Below the pieces are notes generated by a model. The model did no database searches. It was not told the origin of the DNA and was given only the letters and a program-made list of their open reading frames with translations. The position numbers were made by a program, and so were the translations under genes. Of a stretch of DNA of 64,000 nucleotides, positions 1 through 8,422 are shown in pieces (the first letter of the stretch is position 1; each line of letters opens with the position of its first letter). This DNA comes from Rhizobium sp. Q54 (lineage in GTDB: Bacteria; Pseudomonadota; Alphaproteobacteria; SMXS01): NCBI GenBank assembly GCA_945907245.1, contig CAMDTB010000009.1:1-64000 (forward strand). Direction: 5' to 3'.

Positions 1-204
1 TCAGGTTTGAGCCCACAAACCCAACCCTACCGAAGACCGTGGAGGACCACCGCAGCACCGCTCACTCGCTACTGCGCCCCGTGATGGGCGCGCTGCGCGA
101 GCGGCGCTGCTACCGCCGGCGAGTTACACCACGTCAAGGGACACGACCGACACCCGGCGCCATCGCTTTACGCCACCGCGGCGCTCGCATAGGTTTGCGG
201 TCAC
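1..204. other. GC-rich structured region with no recognised gene
   Basis: No convincing coding frame crosses this stretch on either strand. It opens with a small hairpin (GGTTTG at 4-9, CAAACC at 16-21). Around 80-100 there is a second GC-rich hairpin (GCGCCC / GGGCGC). I looked for the conserved cores of RNase P RNA, SRP RNA and tmRNA and did not see them. It may be the end of a feature lying left of the window, or the leader of the tRNA transcript. Confidence 0.3.
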
Positions 205-291
205 GCGAGCGTGGTGGAACTGGTAGACACAAGGGACTTAAAATCCCTCGCCCGTAAGGGCTTGCGGGTTCGATTCCCGCCGCTCGCACCA
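205..291 (+). tRNA. tRNA-Leu (anticodon UAA)
   Basis: Acceptor arms GCGAGCG (205-211) and CGCTCGC (281-287) pair perfectly and are followed by A plus an encoded CCA (289-291). The anticodon stem AGGGA/TCCCT encloses the loop CTTAAAA, giving anticodon TAA and hence leucine UUA decoding. A long variable arm and a T-arm with GGTTCGATTCC are visible, as expected for a class II tRNA of 87 nt. No neighbouring tRNA or rRNA is present. Confidence 0.96.
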
Positions 292-330
292 GTTTCCGGC
301 GCCGGTCTCATGGCAGCCCGGCGAAACTGG
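289..330. repeat. Inverted repeat abutting the tRNA 3' end
   Basis: CCAGTTTC (289-296) and GAAACTGG (323-330) are perfect 8-bp arms, and further GC pairing is possible inside. The left arm starts with the CCA of tRNA-Leu. No T-run follows, so this is not a canonical intrinsic terminator. It could help processing or termination of the tRNA transcript. Confidence 0.4.
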
Positions 331-392
331 GTCTGGCTGCCGGTCGATCCAGCCCTAGACTCCAGTGCTGAGTTCCTGGCCTGGAGGCGTGC

Positions 393-1049
393 ATGAAGGT
401 GATCCTGTTCGGCGCGACCGGGATGGTCGGGCAAGGGGTCCTGCGGGAATGCCTGCGCGACCCGGCGGTGACCGAGATCGTCGCCGTGCTGCGCATGCCG
501 CTGGGGTTCGGCGATGCGAAGCTGCGCGAGGTCGTGCACAAGGACTTCACCGACTTTTCCGCCATTGGACCCGTCCTGGCCGGCGCCGACGCCTGTTTCT
601 TCTGCCTGGGCGTATCGTCGGCGGCCATGAGCGAGGCGCGCTATTTCCGAATCACCCACGACTACACCATGGCGGCGGCCTACGCGCTCGTGACGCTGAA
701 CCCCGGCATGATTTTCACCTATGTGACCGGCAAGGGCACGGATTCGACCGAGCAGGGCCGCGTGATGTGGGCGCGGGTCAAAGGCCGCACCGAGAATGTG
801 CTGCTAAAACTCCCGCTCGAGGCCTACATGTTCCGTCCCGGAATCATCCAGCCGCTGCACGGCATCCGGCCGAAATCGGCGGTGTACCGGGCATTCTACA
901 CGCTGGCGGCGCCGCTGATCGGGCCGATCAGACGGCTGTGGCCCGGCAGCATCGTGACCACGGAACAGGTGGGACGCGCCATGATACGCGTGGCGCGGGA
1001 AGGCTATCCGACGCGCATCCTGGAAACCGCCGATATCGGCGCGCTCTAG
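393..1049 (+). CDS. NAD(P)-binding atypical SDR / epimerase-like protein
   Basis: A 218-residue protein with an N-terminal Rossmann fold whose glycine motif is GATGMVG (residues 7-13). This is the pattern of atypical SDR proteins of the NAD(P)H-binding/epimerase group. It lacks a clear YxxxK pair; a segment around residues 125-140 containing RVKG-TEN takes the place seen in YwnB/HTATIP2-like members. A GGAGG lies just upstream of the ATG and supports this start. Substrate is unknown. It stands alone after the tRNA, and the gene on its right is convergent. The fold assignment is firm; an enzymatic role is inferred. Confidence 0.8.
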   Translation: MKVILFGATGMVGQGVLRECLRDPAVTEIVAVLRMPLGFGDAKLREVVHKDFTDFSAIGPVLAGADACFFCLGVSSAAMSEARYFRITHDYTMAAAYALVTLNPGMIFTYVTGKGTDSTEQGRVMWARVKGRTENVLLKLPLEAYMFRPGIIQPLHGIRPKSAVYRAFYTLAAPLIGPIRRLWPGSIVTTEQVGRAMIRVAREGYPTRILETADIGAL

Positions 1050-1332
1050 GCAGACGGCGGCCAAGGCGCCGGCGGGGGCCGCCGCAGGGGTTGCAGGCGT
1101 GGCATGCTTTACCGTGGAGAGCGCCGCTGCTCCGCTCGCCGCCGCCGGCTGGTGGCGCAGTGCCGGGAACCAGAATGATCCCGGCTGGCGTGCAGACCTG
1201 GATCATGCCGTCCGGAGGCGGCGCCGGCCGCGCGGACGCCATCGCCGGCAGCATCGCCTGCTGCACCAGGGCGAAGATCGCCAGCCATGTCGCCAGTCGC
1301 CGGAGCATGAGTATCGCGGTCGTCATTTGCAC
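928..1332 (-). CDS. Small exported Cys-containing protein, DUF2946-like (possibly frameshifted)
   Basis: The first 30 residues look like a signal peptide or membrane anchor (MLRRLATWLAIFALVQQ then Ala-rich). They are followed by a CTPAG segment and a CHACNPC cysteine cluster, which resembles DUF2946-type small proteins of proteobacteria. A GTG start with AGAGG 9 nt upstream is plausible; an in-frame ATG follows two codons later. The C-terminal 60 residues are very Arg-rich and run 122 bp into the convergent gene. One of the other two frames would instead stop at the TAG of a CTAG at 1046-1049. A late frameshift, natural or from sequencing, is therefore possible. Function unknown. Confidence 0.45.
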   Translation of the reverse strand: MQMTTAILMLRRLATWLAIFALVQQAMLPAMASARPAPPPDGMIQVCTPAGIILVPGTAPPAGGGERSSGALHGKACHACNPCGGPRRRLGRRLPRARRYRRFPGCASDSLPAPRVSWRVPPVPWSRCCRATAV

Positions 1333-1474
1333 CCGATCGAGCCTCTGCTGTCACCGGCCCGCCGGCCATGATGCAAATCAATCCGGCCGATTTATGCAGT
1401 TGTGCTGGTAAGGGGACTTTCCTCCACCCGCCGAACGGGTAATCTGGCGGCGAACCAGACAACGGGAGAGTGAC

Positions 1475-2236
1475 ATGGACCTTGGCGTAAAGGGCAAGAA
1501 GGCGATCATCCTCGGCGGCAGCCGCGGCATGGGCTGGTACACCGGCGAGCTGCTGCGCCGCGAGGGCGCCGACGTGGCGTTCTGCGCGCGCGGCGCCGAC
1601 GGCGTCACCGCGGCGGTCGAGAAGCTGCGGGCGATCGGTCCGGGCACGGTCTACGGCGCGCCGGCCAACCTGGAGAACGGCGAGGAGACCCGCCAGTTCT
1701 GCCGCGACGCGCTGAAGGCGCTGGGCGGCTGCGACATGCTGATCCACAACGCCAGCGGCTTCGACCTGACCGGCGGCGAGGCCGGCTGGGAGCGCAGCTT
1801 CCAGGTCGACATGATGGCCGGCGTGCGCGCGGTCGAGGAGTGCGAGGCGGCGCTGACCGAGTCCGGCGCGGCCAGCATCACCTTCATCGGCTCGATGGCG
1901 TCGAAATACTATTTCGGCCGCAGCTCGTCCTACGGCCCGGCGAAGGGCGCCATGCGCGTCTACGCCAACGAGCTGGCGCAGAAATACGGCAAGAAGCAGA
2001 TCCGCGCCAACGCCATCTCGCCCGGCGCCGTCTGGTTCCCCGGCGGCTCGTGGGACAAGCGCAAAACGGAGATGCCCGAGTTCTACGCCTCGGTGGAGAA
2101 ATCGATCCCGCTGGGCCGCCTCGGCACCGGTGAGGAACTGGCCCGGGTGATCGCCTTCGTCGCCAGCCCGGCGGGAGGCTGGATCAACGCCGCCCACATC
2201 GTGGTCGACGGCGGCCAGGTCGCGGCGGTGGATTGA
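1475..2236 (+). CDS. SDR family NAD(P)-dependent oxidoreductase
   Basis: A classical short-chain dehydrogenase of 253 residues, the usual length. The cofactor motif GGSRGMG is at residues 14-20 and the NASG motif at 92-95. The catalytic triad is S140, Y153 and K157 in the order expected, and the C-terminal motif VDGGQ is present. The residues after the nucleotide-binding strand (CARG) suggest NADP(H), which is an inference. GGGAGAG just before the ATG supports the start. The gene is monocistronic and ends at a palindromic repeat. The substrate cannot be read from sequence; 3-oxoacyl or hydroxyacyl substrates are common for such relatives. Confidence 0.9.
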   Translation: MDLGVKGKKAIILGGSRGMGWYTGELLRREGADVAFCARGADGVTAAVEKLRAIGPGTVYGAPANLENGEETRQFCRDALKALGGCDMLIHNASGFDLTGGEAGWERSFQVDMMAGVRAVEECEAALTESGAASITFIGSMASKYYFGRSSSYGPAKGAMRVYANELAQKYGKKQIRANAISPGAVWFPGGSWDKRKTEMPEFYASVEKSIPLGRLGTGEELARVIAFVASPAGGWINAAHIVVDGGQVAAVD

Positions 2237-2247
2237 ACTCTTTGTCC

Positions 2248-2338
2248 CGTCATTGCGAGCCGCGAAGCGGCGCGGCAACCTAGAAATGTCGTGCGACGGC
2301 ACCAAAGACTGGGTTGCTTCGCTGCGCTCGCAATGACG
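2248..2338. repeat. Palindromic intergenic repeat (type A, CGTCATTGCGAGC arms)
   Basis: CGTCATTGCGAGC (2248-2260) is exactly complementary to GCTCGCAATGACG (2326-2338). Additional complementarity inside (AGCGGCGCGGCAACC versus GGTTGCTTCGCTGCG) lets the whole 91 bp fold as a long hairpin. It lies between two convergent genes, where it could terminate transcription from both sides. Repeats with these ends are widespread in proteobacterial genomes. Confidence 0.75.
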
Positions 2339-2347
2339 GCTAAGTAA

Positions 2348-2842
2348 TTACAGGGACGGCGGAAACTCGCCCGGGAAGCCTTCCTTCACTTCGCGGGTGG
2401 GCCAGAAGAAGTAGAGGCTGCTGCGCTGGATCCTCCAGTGGCCGTCCACCTTGCGGTAGTCCTCATCATAGAGGCCGAGATAGTTGATCGGCGATTCCGT
2501 CGGCTCCTTGAAGCTCGCGCCGTTCAGCAGGTAGCGGCGGCCCACGGCGGTGTCGGGGCCGGTCAGCTCGACCCAGTGATTGGTGTTGGCGCGCAGCACC
2601 TTCATCGGCACCCAGCCATTGCCCTCGGCGCGGGCGCGGAAGCCCTCGTGGATCGCCTCGCGGCCTTCCCAGACGCCGTAATGGCCGAATTCGCAGCGCG
2701 CGTCGGGCAGGAACAGCTCGATCATCCGATCCAGCTGGTTGGCGTCCATCAGCTGGGTGAACTTGACCATCAGCTTGCGGACGGCCTCGACCTCCAGCAA
2801 CTCCCGCACCAGGCCGATCTCCTCGGCCGTCAGTTCCGTCAT
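2348..2842 (-). CDS. Nuclear transport factor 2 / SnoaL-like protein
   Basis: A 164-residue protein with the SnoaL-like cone fold pattern. An N-terminal helix carries LMVKFTQLMDANQLDRMIELF, the segment DARCEFGHYGVWEGREAI follows, and a C-terminal strand set ends in GHWRIQRSSLYFFW. Members bind small hydrophobic molecules; some are isomerases, hydroxylating-dioxygenase small subunits or polyketide cyclases. The catalytic role here cannot be assigned. It lies 22 bp downstream of the MFS gene and is probably co-transcribed, so its ligand may be what that transporter moves. Confidence 0.75.
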   Translation of the reverse strand: MTELTAEEIGLVRELLEVEAVRKLMVKFTQLMDANQLDRMIELFLPDARCEFGHYGVWEGREAIHEGFRARAEGNGWVPMKVLRANTNHWVELTGPDTAVGRRYLLNGASFKEPTESPINYLGLYDEDYRKVDGHWRIQRSSLYFFWPTREVKEGFPGEFPPSL

Positions 2843-2864
2843 GCCAACCTCCCCGTTGAATCCA

Positions 2865-4163
2865 TCACGCCATCACCTTGCCTTGCGAGATTTCCAGATC
2901 CTCGCGGTAATGGCGTCCCGCGAGATAATAGTGCCAGGCGCCCCACAGCCCCAGCATGGACACGATGATCAGAGAATAGCGCAGCGAGTCGCTGCCGTAA
3001 TAGGGCAGCAGCAGGTCGCTGATGAGGCCCACCGCGACCGGGCCGAGGCCCAGGCCGATCAGGTTGATCACGAACAGCAGGATGGCCGAAGCCTGCGCCC
3101 GCATCCGCAGCGGCGACAGGGTCTGCACCATGGCGAAGGTGGAGCCCTGGTAGGTGGCCGCGAGCGCGATCATCGGAATGAACGCCAGCATGGCGATCCA
3201 AAGGTTGTCCGGCAGGTAGAACAGGAACACCAGCGGGATGGCCACCACCTTCGACACCGAGACGACCCACGGCGTCCAGCGCGGATCCTTCTCGCTCAGG
3301 CGGTCCGCCAGCTTGCCGGCGACGATGGCGCCGATAATGCCCATGAAGCCGCCCGCCGGCCCCATCAGCAGGCCGACTTCCTTGCCGGTCAGGCCGTGCG
3401 AGCGCATCAGGAACGCCGCGCCCCAGGCCGAGATGCCATAGCCGACGAAGGCGACCAGCGTGCACCCGGTGATGGTGTGCCGCAGGCTGCGGATGCGCCA
3501 GAGATGCACGAAGGCATCCGCCAGCCCCTGCTTGTCCGGTGCCGCGTGGACCGTGTCGGCCACGCCGCGCGCCGGCTCGCGGACGGTAAAGCGCACCAGC
3601 AGCGCAAGCGCCAGGCCAGGGATGCCGACGACCAGGAAAGCGGCGCGCCAGCCATAGGCGTCCTCGACCATGCCGCCGATCAGCGCGCCGAACATCAGGC
3701 CGATATGGATGCCCCAGGAATAGATCGCCATCGCCGAGGTCCGCTCGCGCAGCGGATACATGTCCGCGATCATCGAGTGCGACGGCGGGCCGGCGCCCGC
3801 CTCGCCGATGCCGACGCCGATGCGCGCCGCCGCCAGCTGCCAGAAATTCTGCGCCGCGCCGCACAGCGCGGTCATGCCCGACCAGATGGCGACCGCCCAC
3901 GCGATGATGTTCCGGCGGTTGGAGCGGTCGGCCAGCATGGCGACGGGCAGCCCGAGCCCCGCGTAGAAGATGGCGAAAGAGAACCCGGTCAGGAAGCCCA
4001 TCGCCGTGTCGGAGACCCCGAACTCCTCCTTGATGGGCTGCACCAGGATGTTGATGATGCTGCGGTCGATGAAGCTCGACGTATAGACAACAACGAGCAA
4101 AAACAACGTGTAGCGACGCGTCGACGCGTCGATCGGTTCCCCCTGGGCTCCCGCGTGAGCCAT
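2865..4163 (-). CDS. MFS transporter, spinster-like family
   Basis: A 432-residue integral membrane protein with about 12 hydrophobic segments. The early helices contain the family pattern FIDRSIINILVQPIKEEFG. The inter-helix motif A (ADRSNRRN) follows the second segment, and GIGEAGAGPPSHS lies in helix 4, both typical of spinster-type major facilitator proteins. Substrates of bacterial members are mostly unknown; lipophilic or aromatic acids are suggested from context in other genomes. It is first in a two-gene minus-strand unit with the SnoaL-like protein and divergent from typA. Confidence 0.85.
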   Translation of the reverse strand: MAHAGAQGEPIDASTRRYTLFLLVVVYTSSFIDRSIINILVQPIKEEFGVSDTAMGFLTGFSFAIFYAGLGLPVAMLADRSNRRNIIAWAVAIWSGMTALCGAAQNFWQLAAARIGVGIGEAGAGPPSHSMIADMYPLRERTSAMAIYSWGIHIGLMFGALIGGMVEDAYGWRAAFLVVGIPGLALALLVRFTVREPARGVADTVHAAPDKQGLADAFVHLWRIRSLRHTITGCTLVAFVGYGISAWGAAFLMRSHGLTGKEVGLLMGPAGGFMGIIGAIVAGKLADRLSEKDPRWTPWVVSVSKVVAIPLVFLFYLPDNLWIAMLAFIPMIALAATYQGSTFAMVQTLSPLRMRAQASAILLFVINLIGLGLGPVAVGLISDLLLPYYGSDSLRYSLIIVSMLGLWGAWHYYLAGRHYREDLEISQGKVMA

Positions 4164-4250
4164 GCAACCCCTCCCGTTTTCCCGGCTTGTTTATTGTGCC
4201 CAGAAAAGCATCACGCGTGGCCCGGCGCTACCGATTTCGTGCGTAAAATC

Positions 4251-4278
4251 TTGGCAGCTACGAAAAAAACGCTATGGC
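4251..4278 (+). promoter_or_regulatory. Possible typA promoter
   Basis: TTGGCA (4251-4256) and TATGGC (4273-4278) are separated by 16 bp in the AT-richer stretch upstream of typA. The fit to sigma70 boxes is moderate. No Shine-Dalgarno is evident just before the typA ATG, so the transcript may be initiated on an unstructured leader. Confidence 0.35.
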
Positions 4279-4336
4279 GCTAAAGAACTTCGCCCCATAT
4301 AACCGCGCCTTCACAAAACTCGGATAACTATATCCT

Positions 4337-6160
4337 ATGACCGACACGATCCGCCGCCTGCGCAACATTGCCATTATCGCCCATGTCGACCATGGCAAGA
4401 CCACGCTGGTCGACAAGCTGCTTCGCCAGTCCGGCACGCTCGAGACGCGTGGCGAGCAGGAAGAGCGGGTCATGGACTCCAACGACATCGAAAAAGAGCG
4501 CGGCATCACCATCCTGGCCAAGAACACGGCCATCACCTGGGAAGGCTGGCGCATCAACATTGTCGACACCCCCGGCCACGCCGACTTTGGCGGCGAGGTC
4601 GAGCGCGTGCTGTCGATGGTGGATTCGGTGCTGCTGCTGGTCGACGCGGTCGACGGCCCGATGCCGCAGACCCGCTTCGTCACCAACAAGGCGCTGCAGC
4701 GCGGCCTGCGCCCGATCGTCGTCATCAATAAGGTCGACCGTCCCGGCGCGCGCCCCGACTGGGTCGTCGACCAGACCTTCGAACTGTTCGACCGCCTCGG
4801 CGCGACCGACGAGCAGCTCGATTTCCCGGTGATCTACGCCTCGGCGCTCGAAGGTTGGGCGACGAAGGACCTCGACAAGCCGGCCGAGGACATGCGCGCC
4901 CTGTTCGAGACCATCGTCGAGCACGTGCCGGAGCCCGACGTCAGCATCGACGGCTCGCTGCAGCTGCAGGTCAGCGCGCTGTCCTATTCGTCCTATGTGG
5001 GCGTCATCGGCATCGGCCGCATCCAGCGCGGCAAGATCAAGCGCAACACCCGCGTCACCGTGATCGGCGCCGACGGCGCGACCCGCAGCGGGCGCGTGCT
5101 GCAAATCCTGGGCTTCCACGGCCTGGAGAAGATCGAGGTCGAGGAGGCGGAAGCCGGCGCGATCATCGCCTTCACCGGCCTCGAGAAGCTGCATATCTCC
5201 GACACCATCTGCGACCCTGACAATGTCGAGGCGCTGCCGCCGCTGGTCGTCGACGAACCGACCATCACCATGACCTTCCAGGTCAACGATTCGCCGTTCG
5301 CGGGCCGCGAGGGCAAATACGTCACCAGCCGCAACATCGCCGCGCGCCTGGAAGAGGAACTGATCCACAACGTGGCGCTGCGGGTCGAGCAGACCGACGA
5401 TTCGAACCGCTTCAAGGTGTCGGGCCGCGGCGAGCTGCATCTGTCGATCCTGATCGAGAACATGCGCCGCGAAGGCTACGAGCTGGCGATCTCGCGTCCC
5501 GAGGTGATCCTGAAGACCATCGACGGCGAGGTCTGCGAGCCTTGGGAGTCGCTGACCATCGACGTCGAGGAGCAGCACCAGGGCGCCGTGATGGAGAAGA
5601 TCGGCGAGCGCCGGGGCGAGCTGCGCGACATGGTGCCCGACGGGCGCGGCCGCGTGCGTCTCGACTACTACATCCCCAGCCGCGGCCTGATCGGCTTCCG
5701 CTCGGAATTCATGGCGACCACGGCGGGCGACGGCCTGATCTATCACACCTTCGAGCGCTATGCGCCGCGGGTGAACGCGGTGATCGGCGGCCGTCACAAC
5801 GGCGTGCTGGTGTCCATGGCCTCGGGCAAGGCGCTGGCCTACGCCATCTTCAACCTGCAGGAGCGCGGCCGCATGTTCATCGGCCATGCCACCGAGGTCT
5901 ATGAAGGCATGATCGTCGGCATCCACGTCCGCGACAACGACCTGGTGGTCAACCCGCTGAAGGCCAAGCAGCTCACCAACATCCGCGCCGCCGGCACGGA
6001 CGAGGCGCTGATCCTGGTGACGCCGATCCAGACCACGCTGGAATACGCCCTCGAATTCATCAACGAGGACGAGCTGGTCGAGGTGACGCCGAAATCCATC
6101 CGCATCCGCAAGAAGCAGTTGCTCGAGCACGAGCGCAAGAAGGCGTCGCGGGCGGCCTGA
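4337..6160 (+). CDS. typA: Ribosome-associated translational GTPase TypA/BipA
   Basis: A full-length (607 aa) EF-G-like GTPase. The P-loop AHVDHGKTT (residues 14-22), switch region [13 protein letters not shown] and NKVD guanine motif are all intact. They are followed by domains II, III, V and the TypA-specific C-terminal domain ([17 protein letters not shown]). TypA binds the ribosome and aids large-subunit assembly and stress responses, notably at low temperature. The stop is followed within 20 bp by a palindromic repeat that probably ends the transcript. Monocistronic. Confidence 0.97.
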   Translation: MTDTIRRLRNIAIIAHVDHGKTTLVDKLLRQSGTLETRGEQEERVMDSNDIEKERGITILAKNTAITWEGWRINIVDTPGHADFGGEVERVLSMVDSVLLLVDAVDGPMPQTRFVTNKALQRGLRPIVVINKVDRPGARPDWVVDQTFELFDRLGATDEQLDFPVIYASALEGWATKDLDKPAEDMRALFETIVEHVPEPDVSIDGSLQLQVSALSYSSYVGVIGIGRIQRGKIKRNTRVTVIGADGATRSGRVLQILGFHGLEKIEVEEAEAGAIIAFTGLEKLHISDTICDPDNVEALPPLVVDEPTITMTFQVNDSPFAGREGKYVTSRNIAARLEEELIHNVALRVEQTDDSNRFKVSGRGELHLSILIENMRREGYELAISRPEVILKTIDGEVCEPWESLTIDVEEQHQGAVMEKIGERRGELRDMVPDGRGRVRLDYYIPSRGLIGFRSEFMATTAGDGLIYHTFERYAPRVNAVIGGRHNGVLVSMASGKALAYAIFNLQERGRMFIGHATEVYEGMIVGIHVRDNDLVVNPLKAKQLTNIRAAGTDEALILVTPIQTTLEYALEFINEDELVEVTPKSIRIRKKQLLEHERKKASRAA

Positions 6161-6180
6161 GCGCTCTTTCCCCCTCTTTT

Positions 6181-6267
6181 ATTGTCATCCCGGCGGAAGC
6201 CGGTACCCAGCGTTCGTAGAGCTGTGTCCTTGCCCCACTGGGTCCCGGCTTCCGCCGGGATGACAAT
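6181..6267. repeat. Palindromic intergenic repeat (type B, GTCATCCCGGCGGAAGCCGG arms)
   Basis: Perfect 23-bp arms at 6181-6203 and 6245-6267 (ATTGTCATCCCGGCGGAAGC and three more bases, and its complement) flank a 41-bp loop. The element sits between convergent typA and a DMT transporter gene, and its right edge touches that gene's stop codon. It is a REP-like element and likely acts as a two-way terminator. A degenerate relative occurs at 62174. Confidence 0.8.
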
Positions 6268-7211
6268 CATTGGGAGGGTTGAGACGGCTTCTCCCCCGGC
6301 ACATACAGCCGTCTTATCGACAGCCATACCGCGACCAGAGCGACACTGATCCCCGCGAATTCCTGCGCCGTCGGCACCTCGCCGACGGCGACGAACACGT
6401 AGATCATCCCGAACACCGCCTCGAAGATGATCATCTGGCCCAGGATGGTCAGGTCGAGCACCTTCGACGCCATGTTGAACAGCACTGTGCCGAGCCAGGT
6501 GGAGCCGCCGCCCAGCAGCACGCTCCACAGCGCCAGCATGGCCAGTTCGCCGCCGTCGATCTCGGTGGGCATGCGCGCCAGGCCTGTTCCCCATGCGATG
6601 GGCAGGGCGACCAGCGCGGCGGCCAGCGACACCAGGCCGACCACTGAGCTCCATTCCTGCGGCGTCACCAGGTGCGTCTCCTGCAGGAAGCGGGCGTTGA
6701 CGACGGCGTACCAGGTCCACATCACCAGCGCGAGGAAGATGGCCGCCATGCCGAGCGGCGCCAGTTCGGAGGGCGCGCCGGAGAAATCCGTTTTCGCCGT
6801 ATTCGCCAGCACCACGCCGGCGCAGAACAGCGCCAGCGGGAAGGCGAGGGGCTTCAACGCGCCGATCCCCTGCTGCAGCCGTCCCGCCACGGTCACCGTC
6901 ACCGGCGCCATGCCGATGATCAGCACCCCCATGGACGCGCCGGCCCACTGCATGCCGATGACCAGCAGGAAGTAGTAGGCCACGTTGCCGGCCATGGCGT
7001 AGACGAACGCCCGCCAAAGCACCCCGGGCGGCAGCCGGATGGCGCGCCGCAGGTCGAACAGCAGCAGCGAGATCAGGCCGTAGGCGATGGTGCGCCCCAG
7101 CGTCACCTCGATGGCGCTCGCGTTCGGCAGCGCGATCGGCGCGACGAACGCCAGCCCCCACACGGCGCAGGTGGCGATCATCAGCAGGATGCCGAGCAGG
7201 AAAGGGTTCAT
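6267..7211 (-). CDS. DMT family transporter (EamA domains)
   Basis: About ten hydrophobic helices in two tandem EamA repeats, 314 residues from the chosen ATG. The frame is open 19 codons further upstream, but those residues are polar and unlike a first transmembrane helix. I therefore start at MNPFLLGILLMIATC. Such proteins are drug/metabolite exporters of the inner membrane; the substrate is unknown. It is an isolated gene whose stop overlaps the neighbouring palindromic repeat. Confidence 0.8.
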   Translation of the reverse strand: MNPFLLGILLMIATCAVWGLAFVAPIALPNASAIEVTLGRTIAYGLISLLLFDLRRAIRLPPGVLWRAFVYAMAGNVAYYFLLVIGMQWAGASMGVLIIGMAPVTVTVAGRLQQGIGALKPLAFPLALFCAGVVLANTAKTDFSGAPSELAPLGMAAIFLALVMWTWYAVVNARFLQETHLVTPQEWSSVVGLVSLAAALVALPIAWGTGLARMPTEIDGGELAMLALWSVLLGGGSTWLGTVLFNMASKVLDLTILGQMIIFEAVFGMIYVFVAVGEVPTAQEFAGISVALVAVWLSIRRLYVPGEKPSQPSQ

Positions 7212-7295
7212 GGGCGCCCGGTTCGGGTGGACTGTCTCACCAATAACCCAGACGTTCCGTCCGCGCACGCCGGAACCGGGACGCGCAGGCGCGCG

Positions 7296-8345
7296 TCAGG
7301 CCGGCGCCATCGCCTGCTTCGACAGCACCGGCATCACCTCGGCCGCGAACAGCTCCACCGAGGCGCGGACCCGGTCGAATGGCATGCCGCCCTGGTCGCT
7401 CTGGATGATCAGACGGTCGACGCCGCCCGCCGCCTCGATCCAGCGGCACAGGTCGTCGGTCACCTCGGCCGGGCTGCCGGCGATGGCGATGCAGTCCGGG
7501 TTGCCCAGGGTCATGTGGCTGGGCGGGAACTGCCGGCCGACGACGCCGATCTCGCGCAGCACCCAGTTCAGATAGCCGAACTGGTGCGGCCCGAAATAGT
7601 CGCGGGCCTTGCTGCCGTCGCGGTCCACATGGCAGTGGAAGCTGACAGCCACCTTCATGTTTTTCGTATCGTTCCGCGAGGCGCGGTACTGCTCGCGGTA
7701 GCGGGCGATCAGGTCCTTCATGGTGCCGAAGCCGGTCGATACCACGGCAATGGCTATGGGCAGGCCCTTCGCGGCGGCCATGTCGACGGCGTCGGGCGAG
7801 CTGCCCGACAGATAGATGGCCGGATGCGGCCGCTGCACCGGGCGCGGCTGCTGGGTCACGCCGTCGAGCGGCGCGCGGAACCGGCCGCTCCAGGAAATCG
7901 TCTCGCCGGTCCACAGCAGGCGCAGCAGGTCGAGTCCCTCGTCGGTCATGGCGCGGGACTGCTCGATATCCTGGCCCATATGTTTGTAGGTGTGGGGGAA
8001 CACGCCGCGGCCGATCACCACCTCGGCGCGGCCGCCCGACAGCACGTCGAGGGTGGCGAAATCCTCGGCGATGCGCAGCGGGTCGTGGTGCGGCAGGAGC
8101 GTGACGCCGGTCGACAGCTTCACTTTCGTCGTGTGCTCGGCGATGGACGCCAGCACCATCTGCGGCACCGAGACGATGTAGTCGCTGAAATGGTGCTCGC
8201 CCAGATGCACCGCGTCGAAGCCCAGCCGGTCGCCCAGCGCCGCATAGTCGACGATCTGGCGGAACCGCTCGGCCTGCGTGGTTGTCAGCCGCCCGGTCGC
8301 CGGGTCCGGCAAATGATCGCCAAGCGACATCAGCCCGAATTCCAT
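7296..8345 (-). CDS. LLM class flavin-dependent oxidoreductase
   Basis: A luciferase-like monooxygenase TIM barrel of 349 residues. The N-terminal strand MEFGLMS, the segment LGEHHFSDY near residue 50, and STGVTLLPHHDPLRIAEDFA are typical of FMN-dependent alkanal monooxygenase-like enzymes. RAEVVIGRG follows as in the family. These enzymes insert oxygen using reduced flavin supplied by a partner reductase; no reductase gene is adjacent. The gene shares strand with the VWA gene to its right (77-bp gap). Substrate unknown. Confidence 0.85.
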   Translation of the reverse strand: MEFGLMSLGDHLPDPATGRLTTTQAERFRQIVDYAALGDRLGFDAVHLGEHHFSDYIVSVPQMVLASIAEHTTKVKLSTGVTLLPHHDPLRIAEDFATLDVLSGGRAEVVIGRGVFPHTYKHMGQDIEQSRAMTDEGLDLLRLLWTGETISWSGRFRAPLDGVTQQPRPVQRPHPAIYLSGSSPDAVDMAAAKGLPIAIAVVSTGFGTMKDLIARYREQYRASRNDTKNMKVAVSFHCHVDRDGSKARDYFGPHQFGYLNWVLREIGVVGRQFPPSHMTLGNPDCIAIAGSPAEVTDDLCRWIEAAGGVDRLIIQSDQGGMPFDRVRASVELFAAEVMPVLSKQAMAPA

Positions 8346-8422
8346 GACGGTCTCCCCCTTTTCCCAGCGAGAGTGTCACGCGGCCGCAGACCTCGCCAAG
8401 CCCCTTTCGGTTGCTGGCCGGC

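Noticed and set aside
4328-6130. A 600-codon open frame antisense to typA
   Set aside because: It mirrors the typA frame in high-GC DNA, is His/Asp/Val/Arg-rich without any motif, and typA is intact and conserved.
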